64,000 nucleotides of DNA from Anodontia alba (GCA_964016985.1 OZ024827.1:59025643-59089642); one strand, 5' to 3'; shown: positions 9,741 through 20,694, counted from the first letter of the stretch. Made by a program: numbers and translations. Notes: generated by a model from the sequence alone, not told the origin.

Positions 9741-11590
9741 GTGTCATTGCTAGGCTATGATCTGTGACTGTGGCTATTTTTGGTGTCATTGCTAGGCTAT
9801 GATCTGTGACTGTGGCTATTTTTGGTGTCATTGCTAGGCTATGATCTGTGACTGTGGCTATTTTTGGTGTCATTGCTAGGCTATGATCTGTGACTGTGGC
9901 TATTTTTGGTGTCATTGCTAGGCTATGATCTGTGACTGTGGCTATTTTTGGTGTCATTGCTAGGCTATGATCTGTGACTGTGGTTATTTTTGGTGTCATT
10001 GCTAGGCTATGATCTGTGACTGTGGCTATTTTTGGTGTCATTGCTAGGCTATGATCTGTGACTGTGGCTATTTTTGGTGTCATTGCTAGGCTATGATCTG
10101 TGACTGTGGCTATTTTTGGTGTCATTGCTAGGCTATGATCTGTGACTGTGGCTATTTTTGGTGTCATTGCTAGGCTATGATCTGTGACTGTGGCTTTTTT
10201 TGGTGTCATTGCTGGGCTATGATCTGTGACTGTGGCTATTTTTGGTGTCATTGCTAGGCTATGATCTGTGACTGTGGCTATTTTTGGTGTCATTGCTAGG
10301 CTATGATTTGTGACTGTGGCTATTTTTGGTGTCATTGCTAGGCTATGGTCTGTGACTGTGGCTATTTTTGGTGTCATTGCTAGGCTATGATCTGTGACTG
10401 TGGTTATTTTTGGTGTCATTGCTAGGCTATGATCTGTGACTGTGGCTATTTTTGGTGTCATTGCTAGGCTATGATCTGTGACTGTGGCTATTTTTGGTGT
10501 CATTGCTAGGCTATGATTTGTGACTGTGGCTATTTTTGGTGTCATTGCTAGGCTATGGTCTGTGACTGTGGCTATTTTTGGTGTCATTACTGGGCTATGA
10601 TCTGTGACTGTGGCTATTTTTGGTGTCATTGCTAGGCTATGATCTGTGACTGTGGCTATTTTTGGTATCATTGCTAGGCTATGATCTGTGACTGTGGCTA
10701 TTTTTGGTGTCATTGCTAGGCTATGATCTGTGACTGTGGCTATTTTTGGTGTCATTGCTAGGCTATGATCTGTGACTGTGGCTATTTTTGGTGTAATTGC
10801 TAGGCTATGATCTGTGACTGTGGCTATTTTTGGTGTCATTGCTAGGCTATGATCTGTGACTGTGGCTATTTTTGGTGTCATTGCTAGGCTATGATCTGTG
10901 ACTGTGGCTATTTTTGGTGTCATTGCTAGGCTATGATCTGTGACTGTGGCTATTTTTAATGTCATTGCTAGGCTATGATCTGTGACTGTGGCTATTTTTG
11001 GTGTCATTGCTAGGCTATGATCTGTGACTGTGGCTATTTTTGTGTCATTGCTAGGCTATGATCTGTGACTGTGGTTATTTTGGTGTCATTGCTAGGCTAT
11101 GATCTGTGACTGTGGCTATTTTTAATGTCATTGCTAGGCTTTGATCTGTGACTGGCTATTTTTGGTGTCATTGCTAGGCTATGATCTGTGACTGTGGCTA
11201 TTTTTGGTGCCATTGCTAGGCTATGATCTGTGACTGTGGCTATTTTTGGTGTCATTGCTAGGCTATGATCTGTGACTGTGGCTATTTTTTGGTGTCATTG
11301 CTAGGCTATAATCTGTGACTGTGGCTATTTTTGGTGTCATTGCTAGGCTATGATCTGTGACTGTGGCTATTTTTAATGTCATTGCTAGGCTATGATCTGT
11401 GACTGTGGTTATTTTTGGTGTCATCGCTAGGCTATGATCTGTGACTGTGGCTATTTTTGTGTCATTGCTAGGCTATGATCTGTGACTGTGGCTATTTTTG
11501 GTGTCATTGCTAGGCTATGATCTGTGACTGTTGCTAGGCTATGATCTGTGACTGTTGCTAGGCTATGATCTGTGACTGTGGCTATTTTTG
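9741..11590. repeat. 42-bp minisatellite, about 44 units
   Basis: The unit is TGACTGTGGCTATTTTTGGT plus GTCATTGCTAGGCTATGATCTG. Units are highly alike, and variants recur in several units (GGTTATTTT, GATTTG, GGTCTG, TTTTTAATGTC). Since 42 is a multiple of three, one minus-strand frame stays open over 9721-11007, repeating the 14-residue phrase MTPKIATVTDHSLA about 30 times. Beyond 11030, 1-2 base indels break that frame, and the last units shrink to about 21 bases. Nearly all variants I can read change the amino acid (D to N, L to P, A to T, P to L, T to I, M to I, I to K), so there is no sign of protein selection. I call it a satellite, not a gene. Confidence 0.95.
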
Positions 11591-11619
11591 TACATCTACT
11601 GTACTATTCTTTGAAAGTG

Positions 11620-11695
11620 AAGAACACACTACAGGGAATGAAAATTGCAGACTCGGATTTATTGAGTATGTTTAAGAACAATAATGTAATTTCAA
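11620..11695 (+). repeat. Dispersed short repeat S (copy 1)
   Basis: It includes GAAAATTGCAGACTCGG followed by TTTATTGAG. Related copies are at 15385-15465 (+), 49560-49660, 51040-51160 and 53615-53715 (the last three reversed with respect to their neighbouring RT fragments or tails). Its parent element is not known. Confidence 0.5.
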
Positions 11696-11699
11696 CACT

Positions 11700-12040
11700 A
11701 CTCATGTGCATTACCTTAACATACCTATATGATGTATTCCATCATGTTCCCCATAATGTATGGTGAAAATATGGTTATACAAGATTATACATTATTGTAG
11801 ATTACTATTTTCTGACGAAAAATACTTCGAAAGTGTACAAATATTGACTAGCGTTTTCATCGCACTTCATATCCTTCGTGCTAAACTTTATATGCCTGCA
11901 ATCTGACCAGTTGCGATATTCGAAATAAATCTGTCAAACTATATATTGCCATAGTGGTAGTTATTTGGTGGACCGCGACTATTTCAGAACTGTTTAGTTG
12001 CCCCTAATCAAGGTGGCTCCCTGTGAATTTTGATGAAAGA
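11700..12040. other. Unassigned sequence
   Basis: Contains the CCCCATAATGTATGGTGAAAA phrase (about 11748-11768) shared with 8241-8265 and 41247-41267. No gene is recognised. Confidence 0.4.
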
Positions 12041-12044
12041 TAGT

Positions 12045-12290
12045 TCAGCGGCTTCAGAAAAAAAGTCGTCGTTTGAAAATTAGAACGGACGACAAAACAA
12101 CTGTTTCCAAATTTAAACGGACGAAGACTAAATTGTTTGACAATTTGAATAGACGACAAGTCATTCGAAACTTTGAACGAAAGAAGAAAAAATCGTTTAA
12201 AAATTTGAACGGACGAAGACGTTGGACGACGGACCGCAAGTAATTACTAAAGCTCATCCTGTGCCTTCAGCTTAGGTGAGCTACATGTAT
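12045..12290. mobile_element. 3' fragment of a hairpin-ended element (AGCTCACCT family)
   Basis: Five diverged units of about 31 bases (12068-12222), each with a variant of GTCGTTTGAAAATT...GGACGAC, run into a GGACGACGGACC stretch. A decayed terminal hairpin follows (about 12255-12288, AAGCTCATCCTGTG...CAGCTTAGGTGAGCT). The order GACG-rich then hairpin is the same as at the right end of the 18215-20320 element. The rest of the element is missing. Confidence 0.7.
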
Positions 12291-12299
12291 TTTATTGTG

Positions 12300-12600
12300 C
12301 TAAGGTAAGTTGTTTCTGTTCTACATATTGAACTCGTCTTCCTCTTTTGATTATGACAATGAAAAGAAAAAAAAAAACAACAACAAAAAAAACATCATTA
12401 AAATAACCCTTTCTCCACAAGGCTTAAGTCATAGAGTCTTTATTTCTTCACAGTACAAGAACACTTAGGAGCTCTGGATGATAAGCACAAGCTATTTATA
12501 CGTTTAACGCTTTATAAAATTTGGTGTGCATATGATGTGCTGGCTTTTATGGACCATATACCTTGGAACATTATATATAGATGTATAATAACTCTAAAAC
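12300..12600. other. Unassigned sequence
   Basis: Contains a short A/CAA run at about 12367-12392. No other structure is recognised. Confidence 0.4.
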
Positions 12601-12604
12601 GCTC

Positions 12605-12628
12605 TGTCTCTCTCTGGGTCTCTCTCTG

Positions 12629-12683
<55 letters not shown>
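12605..12683. repeat. (TC)n-(TA)n compound microsatellite
   Basis: TCTC units interrupted by GGG are followed by a pure TC run and then a TA run ending near 12683. It produces a false Leu/Ser/Tyr/Ile repeat reading frame. Confidence 0.95.
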
Positions 12684-12689
12684 GGTACT

Positions 12690-13255
12690 TAAGTCCAACT
12701 CTTATCGAACTTCTCCAATCATCGCCTTTGTTGCCACTATGCATGGGACGAAATTTAACTTGATAGTTATCCAAAATATTACATTTTGCCATATCATTGT
12801 AAAATTATGTTTAATGAAGAAAATTACATGAGCTTTATCTTAATAATATCTTATTTTATGTTACTGTGAGCCTTTATAAAGTAACATTTATGTAATCTAC
12901 AACTGGGTGGTATAAATGACTAAACATATTTGATGAGATGCTTCACACATTATACCTGTTAGAAATGATTAATAAATATTTTCATATCAGTCTATGAATT
13001 AATATAAAAGACTTGAAAACTCCTGTCACTTTGACATCTATAAGTTTAGGTAGACAACACCCAGGAAATATAATACTCTTAGTTATGAATAATCTTATCG
13101 ATGTAGAATAGCTATTCGTTTACATATTAAGTAGTTATTTTTTGTATATTGATTTGACAAAAACAACACCAGTAGGCCAGCGGATATACGGACTAATTTT
13201 TAAGGCTTTTGAGTACGAATTTACGAACAAACCATACAGTCGACACACTCAAGTT
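12690..13255. other. Unassigned AT-rich sequence
   Basis: No repeat family or coding region is recognised. Confidence 0.45.
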
Positions 13256-13260
13256 TTTAT

Positions 13261-14015
13261 TATCTCCGTCTTTTTCGAAGAAAAAAAATGAGGTATTGTA
13301 CTTCTGCTGTCCATCCATCTGTTTGTCCGTCACGTATCTGCTTCTATACAAGTGCTCGGATTTTAGCAGGTGCAGTTGTTGTAAACCTGTTTCCATGTGT
13401 CGATATTTGAGTGTGACCTGGGCTAGGAATCAAATGGTCAAATTTTGGTTCTTTCGCTAGATGTCTGTTATGTCTGTTATGCTATATTTTTTTGCTGTAT
13501 GGCGTTACAATGCCCTTGCCTAGAGCTGTACCCTATCGAATTTCAACCTTAACCCCGGGGGTCAAAAGGTCAATATATTCTATATTTTATGCTACCTCTT
13601 CCTACTAATGGGCTAGATTTTAGCCAAAATTGTAGTATGCTAGGCTCACACAACATATTGTTTTAATTTTTAGCCATGGTCTGGGGGTGAAAGGGTCAGA
13701 TTTAACTATTTTGTTTTTATTATCCTACACATGTATTTCAAACAACTATGCTGTATGCATTTTCCATTTGCTAGGATTACACAGCACCATACAGATTTCT
13801 GGCCCCCATCTTTGGGGCTCGGTACAAAAAGGATTAAATCGTTAAACTTGCCTTCTTTGCTTTGTCAGCTATGTTTTATCCTAAAATACACCCTTGCAAG
13901 GATCGCAAATGGATTTGCTGTGTTGCTGTTATATGAAAACGGCTAACTTAACACCTTATAGATATCTGTCCTGATCCCTGGGGCTCAGGATAGAAGCTAC
14001 TTTATATTGTACGTT
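13261..14015. mobile_element. Hairpin-ended element with about 170-bp tandem core
   Basis: The left end has an imperfect foldback (13261-13295, core CTTTTTCGAAGAAAAA) followed by CTGTCCATCC...TTTGTCCGTCACG. The body is roughly four diverged units, marked by repeated GCTAG...TTTAGCC phrases, a GGTCAAA/GGTCAGA phrase and GGGGCTCRG. The architecture (hairpin, GTCCGTC-like motif, tandem core) matches 1411-4478 and 38132-40310, although the sequence is different. No protein is encoded. Confidence 0.6.
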
Positions 14016-14104
14016 AAGCTTATTATTTTATTTTGTTTGTTATGGTGTTTCCTCCAGCAGTTTTAAATGGATTCAGTTCCCCGGATTTTTGAGATTGTAG
14101 AGCT

Positions 14105-14591
14105 TCTAAATTTTGTTATCAACCAGTGGGTCATATTGTTACTGGTAATTTGAAGATTATAACTGATTCACTCATCCATTAAATTATCTTTTCGATATTT
14201 GAAACAAGGTATCCAAGAATTTCATAGGAAGTATGTTTTGGCTCCAGCCGATAAAGCTGCTAATGTTATTGTAGTGTGACGACTTCATCATATATATACT
14301 CTGATACAAGAACTTGGTAGTACCAAAACTTATGAACGGATTTCTACTGACGACAGATCTATTGTTAATACCCATTCTATCGATATAACTGCTAAGTTTG
14401 TAGTGGGTATTAAAGAAAACCAAGACAAACTTCCTACGTTATATTGGTTACCAAAACTTCATAAACGACCTTATAAGGCACGTTTCAATGCAAATTCTAG
14501 TTCATGTACGACTACTGTTTTGTCCAAACTGCTAACTTCATGCCTTACTGCTGTCAAAAACATTGGATTAGATACAATATTCTTTTATTAA
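14105..14591 (+). pseudogene. Reverse transcriptase fragment, N-terminal part (Penelope-like?)
   Basis: One frame from about 14184 to 14591 reads FRYLKQGIQEFHRKYVLAPA then, after an in-frame TGA (14277-14279), a further 104 codons including LPTLYWLPKLHKRPYKARF. A separate upstream piece in another frame (about 14117-14180) reads HIVTGNLKIITDSLIH, so an internal deletion of some length lies near 14181. The WLPKLHK motif resembles the (F/Y)xLPKxHK motif at the start of Penelope-like RTs. The catalytic YxDD region is absent because the copy stops near 14591. It belongs with the C-terminal fragments at 36867-37715, 43555-43735, 47570-48580, 49829-51009 and 54430-55366, but does not overlap them. 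It is a dead copy. The lineage is inferred and another non-LTR group is possible. Confidence 0.75.
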
Positions 14592-14741
14592 TATTGCATA
14601 TAAATTGTGCTATGAAACTTTACAGTTACAACGTGACTCATAAATTTTAATGGGAGGATAACGTGAAACAAAGAATATAAAAGGGTACACAAAAATCAAA
14701 GTATTATATCTGATCAACAAAAAGAGTTTTGCAGAGCTTTT

Positions 14742-15155
14742 GGGATATATTCCATATTTTAGACATATAAGGTAAGCTGCAAATGCGAGGGGTGGGGGAC
14801 GGGAGAGGGGGAAGGAAATAAAAGACTATTTTTCTGCATAACTGTATATGAAATATGTAGAAAGACAGACAGACAATGTCTGGGTATAAGTCATCTATAA
14901 TTGTTTTACTATTATTTTTAGTCTCTTATTTTCAAGAACATTCAGTTGATAATTTTGTGATATATTCCCTATTTTAGACATATAAGGTAAGCTGCAAATG
15001 CAAGGGGGCGGGTGGGGGTGGGGGAGGAAAAAAAGACTATTTTTCTGAATAACTGTATATGAAATATGTAGAATGACAGCCAGACAATGTCTGGGTATAA
15101 GTCATCTATACTATTTTTTGTCTCTTATTTTCAAGAACCTTCAGTTGATAATTTA
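14742..15155. repeat. Tandem duplication, 215-bp unit, two copies
   Basis: The segment starting GATATATTCC at 14744 recurs at 14959 and stays closely similar to about 15155, including TAAGGTAAGCTGCAAATG and GACAATGTCTGGGTATAAG. The copies differ mainly in a G-rich tract after GCAAATGC, where GGGGTGGGGG-type runs vary in length. This is a recent local duplication. Confidence 0.92.
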
Positions 15156-15384
15156 ATACAATGATTATGAACATGTAGAAGCGTAATAGTTAAGAGTTTT
15201 GTGCCATTGAGAGGACAGTGATGCTAAATCCCAGGGTTGTAGAGACGTCAGTTAAGTGTCATCTCACTCAATGGTTTTGTCCTAAGGCTCTCCTTTAGCT
15301 TTCCTTATTTAGGGATTCACCACTCATACAATTTCTCGGCCTATATAATTAACTAAACGTAACGTAAAAAAACGATTGCCTTTA

Positions 15385-15465
15385 AAAAGACAAAGATCAC
15401 ACTACAGATTAGAAAACGGGTATCTCGGCTTTATTGAGACTTTTCATAAGCAGTAACGAAGAATA
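15385..15465 (+). repeat. Dispersed short repeat S (copy 2)
   Basis: It contains CACACTACAGATTAGAAAA then TCTCGGCTTTATTGAGACTT, matching 11620-11695 in order and spacing. It lies just before the first 45-bp satellite array. Confidence 0.45.
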
Positions 15466-15604
15466 AGTCTCGTTGTATGATGAATTGGATAAACTAAAAT
15501 ATATATGTACATATGGTTCCGTTTCGTTTTCACCTGTTTACTATTTGTCTTTATTACCGCAATTTGAATTTGCATATTATATTTTATTAGTACGCTTAAA
15601 CATT

Positions 15605-16547
15605 ACGAGCGTAAAGTTAACATCTGGTTCACGGTTCATTATTCACGGTTCAGGATTCAGCGTATGGTTCAGTATTCAGGATATTATTCAAAATACGACC
15701 TGCAGCGTCTGGTTCATTATTCAGAGTATCATTCAAAATACCACCTGCAGCGTCTGGTTCAGGATTCAGGGTATTATTCAAAATACCACCTGCAGCGTCT
15801 GGTTCATTATTCAGGGTATTATTAAAAAAATGGCCAGGGTATTATTCAGAGTGTAGTTCAGTATTCAGGGTATTATTCAAATACGACCTGCAGCGTCTGG
15901 TTCAGGATTCAGCGTATTATTCAAAATACGACCTGCAGCGTCTGGTTCATTATTCGGGGTATTATTCAAAATCCGACCTGCAACGTCTCGTTCAGGATTC
16001 AGGGTATTATTAAAAAATGGCCAGGGTATTATTCAGCGTATTGTTCAGTTCTCAGGGTACTATTCAAAATACGACCCGCAGCGTCTGGTTCAGGATTCAG
16101 CGTATTATTCAAAATAAGGCCTGCACCGTCTGGTTCATTATTCAGGGTATAATTCAAAATACGACCTGCAGCGTCTGGTTCAGGATTCAGGGTATCATTC
16201 AAAATACGACCTGCAGTGTCTGGTTCATAATTCAGGGTATTATTCAAAAATGGCCACGGCATTATTCAGAGTATGGTTCAGTATTCAGGGTATTATTCAA
16301 AAAACGTCCTGCAGCGTCTGGTTCAGGATTCAGCGTATTATTGAAAAATATCCAGGGTATTATTCAGCGTCTGGTCCATTATTCAGGATATTATTCAAAA
16401 TACGACCTGCAGCGTCTGGTTCAGGATTCAGCGTATTATTCAAAATACGACCTGCAGCGTCTTGATCATTATTTAGGGTATTATTCAAAATACGACCTGC
16501 AGCGTCTGGTTCATTATTCAGGGTATTATTCGAAAATGCCACGGGTA
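15605..16547 (+). repeat. 45-bp satellite, array 1 (about 20 units)
   Basis: The unit is GGTTCAGGATTCAGGGTATT plus ATTCAAAATACGACCTGCAG plus CGTCT, alternating with a form having TTA in place of GGA. Each unit has a PstI site (CTGCAG). The array begins with a boundary block (15605-15690) of shortened motifs (CATCTGGTTCACGGTTCATT, ATTCACGGTTCAGG) that is also found, reversed, at 36168-36252 and 34992-35086. It ends at about 16547 and runs into a 22-bp GC-rich repeat. Three forward frames and one reverse frame are open through most units because 45 is divisible by three. This does not indicate a gene. Confidence 0.95.
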
Positions 16548-16581
16548 TTACAGTCCCGTCAGCGGTCAAGTTAACCATTTT

Positions 16582-16647
16582 ACCGGTCCACGGTCGTTCC
16601 GCTCCCGGTCCTCGGTCGTTCCGGTCCCGGTCCACGGTCGTTCTGGT
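16582..16647. repeat. 22-bp tandem repeat, three units
   Basis: Three units of the form CCGGTCCACGGTCGTTCCGG stand at 16582-16603, 16604-16625 and 16626-16647. They are GC-rich in an AT-rich setting and directly follow satellite array 1. Related CGGT words continue to about 16710. Confidence 0.9.
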
Positions 16648-16709
16648 TAATATAGCGGTATCGGTCGGTCCGTTCGAATCGCTCCATAATCATGACCGCC
16701 GTTCCGTTC

Positions 16710-17435
16710 CATTCCATTCAATCATGTTCGCGTTATTGTGATAATAATTTACAATAAAAAAATCATTCAAATTATTTACTTACAATTAACCTGAATTGCG
16801 TGTGAAACAAAACATTCCTAAAATCTGTCTAGCTATCGTTTTGAACGATTTACTTATTGAATTATGAATTTCTTTTTTCTTTTAAACTTTAATTCCTAGT
16901 TTTTTACGCGACCGCATAAAACTGGCGACTTTGTGTTGCTTTCGCTATTATTATTATCATTATTTTGTTTTATGCAACGGTTTTAAAAGTTTTTTTTGTT
17001 TTTTTTTTCATACAAACTCTTAATAGTCTCAACTACTGAATTCCAAGCCTGTTTTACCTATTAATCACTGATGTTTGTTAACGACATCGCAAAAGAATTT
17101 CCATCAGGACGGTTCACCAGTGACCGATAATTCGGAACAAAAGATTGAAAATAATTTCATATTTTGTTGTAAAAAAAAACATATCGAACCTAGCATCATG
17201 CACACACACATCACCCGTCTGGGGAAAAAAATCAAGTATCGAAATGCATAGAATTTGCTGAGTTAAACTTACGAGAAAATACTTATAATTTTCTGTACTA
17301 AATCATTGATCAGATGTTTACTGGTGATAGGTCTAATGATATCCATTCACCGAAGTAAACACATGTCTAATGACATTCATTGATCTTGATGTAAGAATAT
17401 ATATAGACTCTTGATGTAAGAATGTATATACATTA
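16710..17435. other. Unassigned AT-rich sequence
   Basis: No family is recognised. A short direct repeat of CTTGATGTAAGAATRTATATA occurs near 17381 and 17411. Confidence 0.45.
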
Positions 17436-17437
17436 TA

Positions 17438-17492
17438 GGCAGTTCTAACGAGTACCCACAATCTGTTTTGAGCAGAAATATTAAAAATATAT
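17438..17492. mobile_element. Half copy of palindromic hairpin MITE family
   Basis: GGCAGTTCTAACGAGTACCC followed by ACAATCTGTTTTGAGCAGAAAT matches the right arm of the hairpin at 40850-40918. The left arm is missing. Confidence 0.7.
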
Positions 17493-17523
17493 TAGAAATG
17501 TATACCAGTAAAATATTCTGATT

Positions 17524-17857
17524 CTGCCAGTAGCTGACAACTGCCCTTCTTGAATCAGCGGAAGGGGGAGATTTGTTTGTGTTGAGGTTTTACAGCCCAG
17601 TCAACCCAATGGGGTCATGTCGAGCGCGGTCAGTTTACCTAACCACACGTTTACTGGGCAGGCTTAGTCCTCTAAGCGGTTGACCAGTATTGTGCACATT
17701 CTTTCGCCAGAAACTGACAACTGCCCTTCTTGAATCAGCGGAAGGGAGAGAATGACCGTAGAAAATATTTCATGATCAGTCGGACGGCGCATCCAACTGA
17801 GCCACTGAGGCCGGCTATCGGAAGAGGGAGAATGACCACAGAAATGATTTCATGGCG
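17524..17857 (-). mobile_element. SINE fragment interrupted by another SINE
   Basis: The parts 17524-17570 and 17819-17857 are internal segments of the tRNA-derived SINE also seen at 17893-18199. They join up when the insertion 17571-17818 is removed. CGGAAGGGGGAG (17559-17570) and CGGAAGAGGGAG (17819-17830) are the two copies of the 12-base target duplication. Confidence 0.75.
17571..17818 (-). mobile_element. tRNA-derived SINE, nested insertion
   Basis: On the minus strand it starts near GCCGGCCTCAGTGGCTCAGT, which contains a Pol III A-box-like TGGCTCAGTTGG, and ends in ...CCTCAACACAAACAAAT. The B-box part of the tRNA head is deleted; the sequence passes from GGATGCGCCGTCCGACTGAT directly to the body. 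It is flanked by a 12-base target duplication with one mismatch, which shows retroposition into an older SINE copy. Confidence 0.85.
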
Positions 17858-17892
17858 TGCCATTGCCAGTCCCCACCCTCTTTGCTAATGTT

Positions 17893-18199
17893 GCCGGCCT
17901 TGGTGGCTCAGTTGGATCACCGTTCGACTGAAGACCAGAAGGTCGCGGGTACAATCCCCGCTGAGGTCGGCAACATTCTTTCGTTGAGATAGAATATGAA
18001 ATATTTTCTACCGTAATTCTCTCCCTTCTGTTGATTCAAGAAGGGTAGTTGTCAGTTTCTGGCGAAAGGATGTGCACAATACTGGTTAACCGCTTAGAGA
18101 ACTAAGCCTGCCCAGTTAATGTGTGGTAAAGTAAACTGACCGCACTCGACATGACCCCCATTTAGTTGACTGGGCCGTAAAACCTCAACACAAACAAAC
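17893..18199 (+). mobile_element. tRNA-derived SINE, complete copy with target duplication
   Basis: The head (17893-17972) has A-box TGGCTCAGTTGG (17904-17915) and B-box GGTACAATCCC (17948-17958) in tRNA-like spacing. The body follows, ending ...CCTCAACACAAACAAAC. A perfect 12-base duplication TTTGCTAATGTT flanks it (17881-17892 and 18200-18211). The copy is about 307 bases and has no coding capacity. Mobilisation depends on a LINE in trans. The related full copy at 21297-21597 keeps a clearer B-box. It is not a functional tRNA gene. Confidence 0.92.
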
Positions 18200-18214
18200 T
18201 TTGCTAATGTTGCT

Positions 18215-20320
18215 AATAGCATGACGGAGAGACAGACTTGCTCAAGCTTCTACATCCTTACCATGAGGGGAGGTCATATAGCAAGCTTGGTTCGATTCTG
18301 CCCAATGATTTAGATGATAGCCTGTTGGACAGACGCCAGACGGACGGAAAAAAATGTTGCTTGCGCACACCCTTACCATGAGGGTAAGTAATGTAGCAAT
18401 ATTGGTTGAATTCTGCCCTGTGGTTTAGGAGATAGTGTGAAGAATAGATGAACGGATGACCAACACACCAAAAAATAATGTTGCTCTTGCACATCTTTAC
18501 AATGAGGGAAAGTGATGTAGCAAGTTTGGTTGAGTTCCAACCAGTGGTTTAGGAGCCCTGGAGGAGATAACATGACAGACAGATGAAAGGATGCAAAGCC
18601 ATGGCGGCTATCTTGCATTTCCAAATGAAACTATTTTAGCTATTTTTCATCTACAAGTCACCCTGATGACTCCTACAAAGTTTAAAGTCAATTGGCCTTT
18701 AGGTTCAGGAGAAGAAGCATTAAATTGATTTTCAAGATGGCCACTATGGCGGCCATCTTTGATTTCTAATAGGATAAGTTTCAGTTATTTTTGATCTACG
18801 AGTCACCCTTATGCTTCCCACCAAATTTCGAAAAAATTGGTCTTTCGGTTCAAAAGAAGCCAAAAATAGATTTTGAAAATGGTTGCCATGGCGGCCATCT
18901 TGGATATACAATCGGAGGGATTTTAGCTACTTTTGATCTACAAGTCACCCCGATGCATCCTACCAAGTTTTGAATCAATTGGCTTTTAGGTTCAGGAGAA
19001 GTAAACTTTTTTGATCTATAAGTCACCCCGATGCTTCTTACCAAGTTTCGAGTCAGTTTGCCTTTCGATTCAGGAGAAGAAGCGAAAAATAGATCTTCAA
19101 GACTGCCGCCATGGCGGCCATCTTGGATTCCAATCGGAACTATTTTAGCTATTTTTGATCTACAGGTCACCCCATGCTTCCTACCAAGTTTCGAGTCAAT
19201 TGGCCTTTAGGTTCAGGAGTAGAAGCAAATAATAGATTTTCGAGATGGCAGCAATCTTGGATTTCTTATAGGAATAATTGCTAGTTTTGATTTACAAGTC
19301 ATCCCGATGCTTCCTACAAGGATTCCAGTCACTTGGCCTTTTGGTTCAGGAGAAGAAGCGAAAATATTTTCAAAATGGCCGCCGTGGTGGCCATCTCGCA
19401 TTTCCAAACAGAACGATTTTAGCTCTCTTTTATCCATAAGTCATCCCGATGCTTCCTACCAAGTTTCAAATCAATTGGCCATTCGTTTCAGGAGAAGAAG
19501 AGAAAAATAGATTTTCAATATGGCCGCCATGGTGGCCATCTTGGATATCCTATTGGAATGATTTTAGCTATTTTAGCAAGTTACCCCGATGCTTCCTACC
19601 AAGTTTGGAGTCAATTGGCCTTTCAGTTCAGAAGAAGCGGTTAAAAGATTTTCGAAATGGCCACCATGGCAGCCATCTTGGATTTCCGATCAGAACTATT
19701 TTAGCTATTTTGGATCTACAAGTCACCCCAATGCTTCCTACCAAGTTTTGAGTCTATTGACCGTTAGGTTCATGAGAAGAAGCAAAAAATAGATTTTCAA
19801 GATGGCCACCATGGCGGCCATCTTGGATTTTCTATCAGAATGATTTTAGCTATTTTTGATCTAGAAGTCACTCCAATGCTTCCTACCATTACCAAGTTTG
19901 GAGTCAGTTGGCCTTTCGGTTCAGGAGAAGAAGCTAAAAATAGATTTTCAAGATGGCTGCCATGGCGGCTATCTTGGATTTCTGACTGGAATGATTTTAG
20001 CTATTTATCATCTACAAGTCATCCCTGATGCTTCCTACTAAGTTTTGAGTTAATTTGCCTTTTGGTTCAGGAGAAGTGAAAAACAGATTTTCAAGATGGC
20101 CACCATCTTGAATGTCAGATCAGAATGATTTTAGCTATTTTTGATCTATAAGTCACCCCAATGCGTCCTACCAAGTTTCAAGTCCACTGGCCCAGGGGTG
20201 TAGGAGGAGTAGGCTTTTGAAACAATTGTTGAAGGCGAATGACGAACGACAGACAAAGTACGACGGACATTGACTGATCACAACAGCTAACCTTGAGCAC
20301 TTTGTGCTCAGGTGAGCTAA
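18215..20320. mobile_element. Hairpin-ended element with tandem cores (AGCTCACCT family, reversed)
   Basis: There are two kinds of tandem core. The first (about 18230-18600) has roughly three units of about 120 bases marked by CCTTACCATGAGGG and GTGGTTTAGGAG. The second (about 18600-20220) has about 12 units of about 140 bases, each with a form of GATCTACAAGTCACCCCGATG and GATGGCCGCCATGGCGGCCA. A GACGAACGACAGACAAAGTACGACGG run follows, and then the terminal hairpin. The left limit is unclear; the other family end seen at 4456-4478 is absent, so the element is truncated or composite. No protein is encoded; short frames arise from the repeats. Confidence 0.75.
20285..20318. repeat. Terminal hairpin of the 18215-20320 element
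   Basis: AGCTAACCTTGAGCAC and GTGCTCAGGTGAGCT pair around a TTT loop, followed by AAAAAA. It is the reverse counterpart of 1412-1443, with the inner stem changed from GAGCC/GGCTC to GAGCAC/GTGCTC. Both sides of the stem changed, so pairing is kept. Confidence 0.9.
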
Positions 20321-20329
20321 AAAAGGTGG

Positions 20330-20690
20330 CTACCTGTATTCAATTTATAGATAACTCCCAAATTCTTGATGTATATACATATCTCAGTCATTGATGGTTG
20401 GGAAATCTGACCTCGGTGGACATACATGCAGTCAGTATGTCAGTCAAGATACTGTTCATCTTATACAGAGGTATGTCAACTGACACATATATCTTCACCA
20501 ACACAATTGGCTTTAAGTCTATTGACATGTAAATGGCTATATGTGATAAAGATTTTGTATTCAGAGCAACATTAAAGATACAAATAAGATATATAGGTCT
20601 ATTGTGGGGTTCTTGCATGGAGAAAAGGTTGGCAAACTGCAGTCGTATCTGGAATATAAATCAGAAGATAAAAGTATTTTCAAACCCATT
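20330..20690. other. Unassigned sequence
   Basis: No coding region or repeat family is recognised; open frames are under 80 codons. Confidence 0.4.
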
Positions 20691-20694
20691 ATTC

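Noticed and set aside
9721..11007. 428-codon minus-strand open frame as a repeat protein gene
   Set aside because: It is a by-product of a 42-base period. Unit variants mostly change residues, the frame is lost by indels above 11030, and there is no non-repeat domain, signal peptide or supporting exon.
17893..17972. Functional tRNA gene
   Set aside because: A and B boxes are present, but the segment is the head of a SINE with a 227-base body and target duplication. The acceptor stem does not close.
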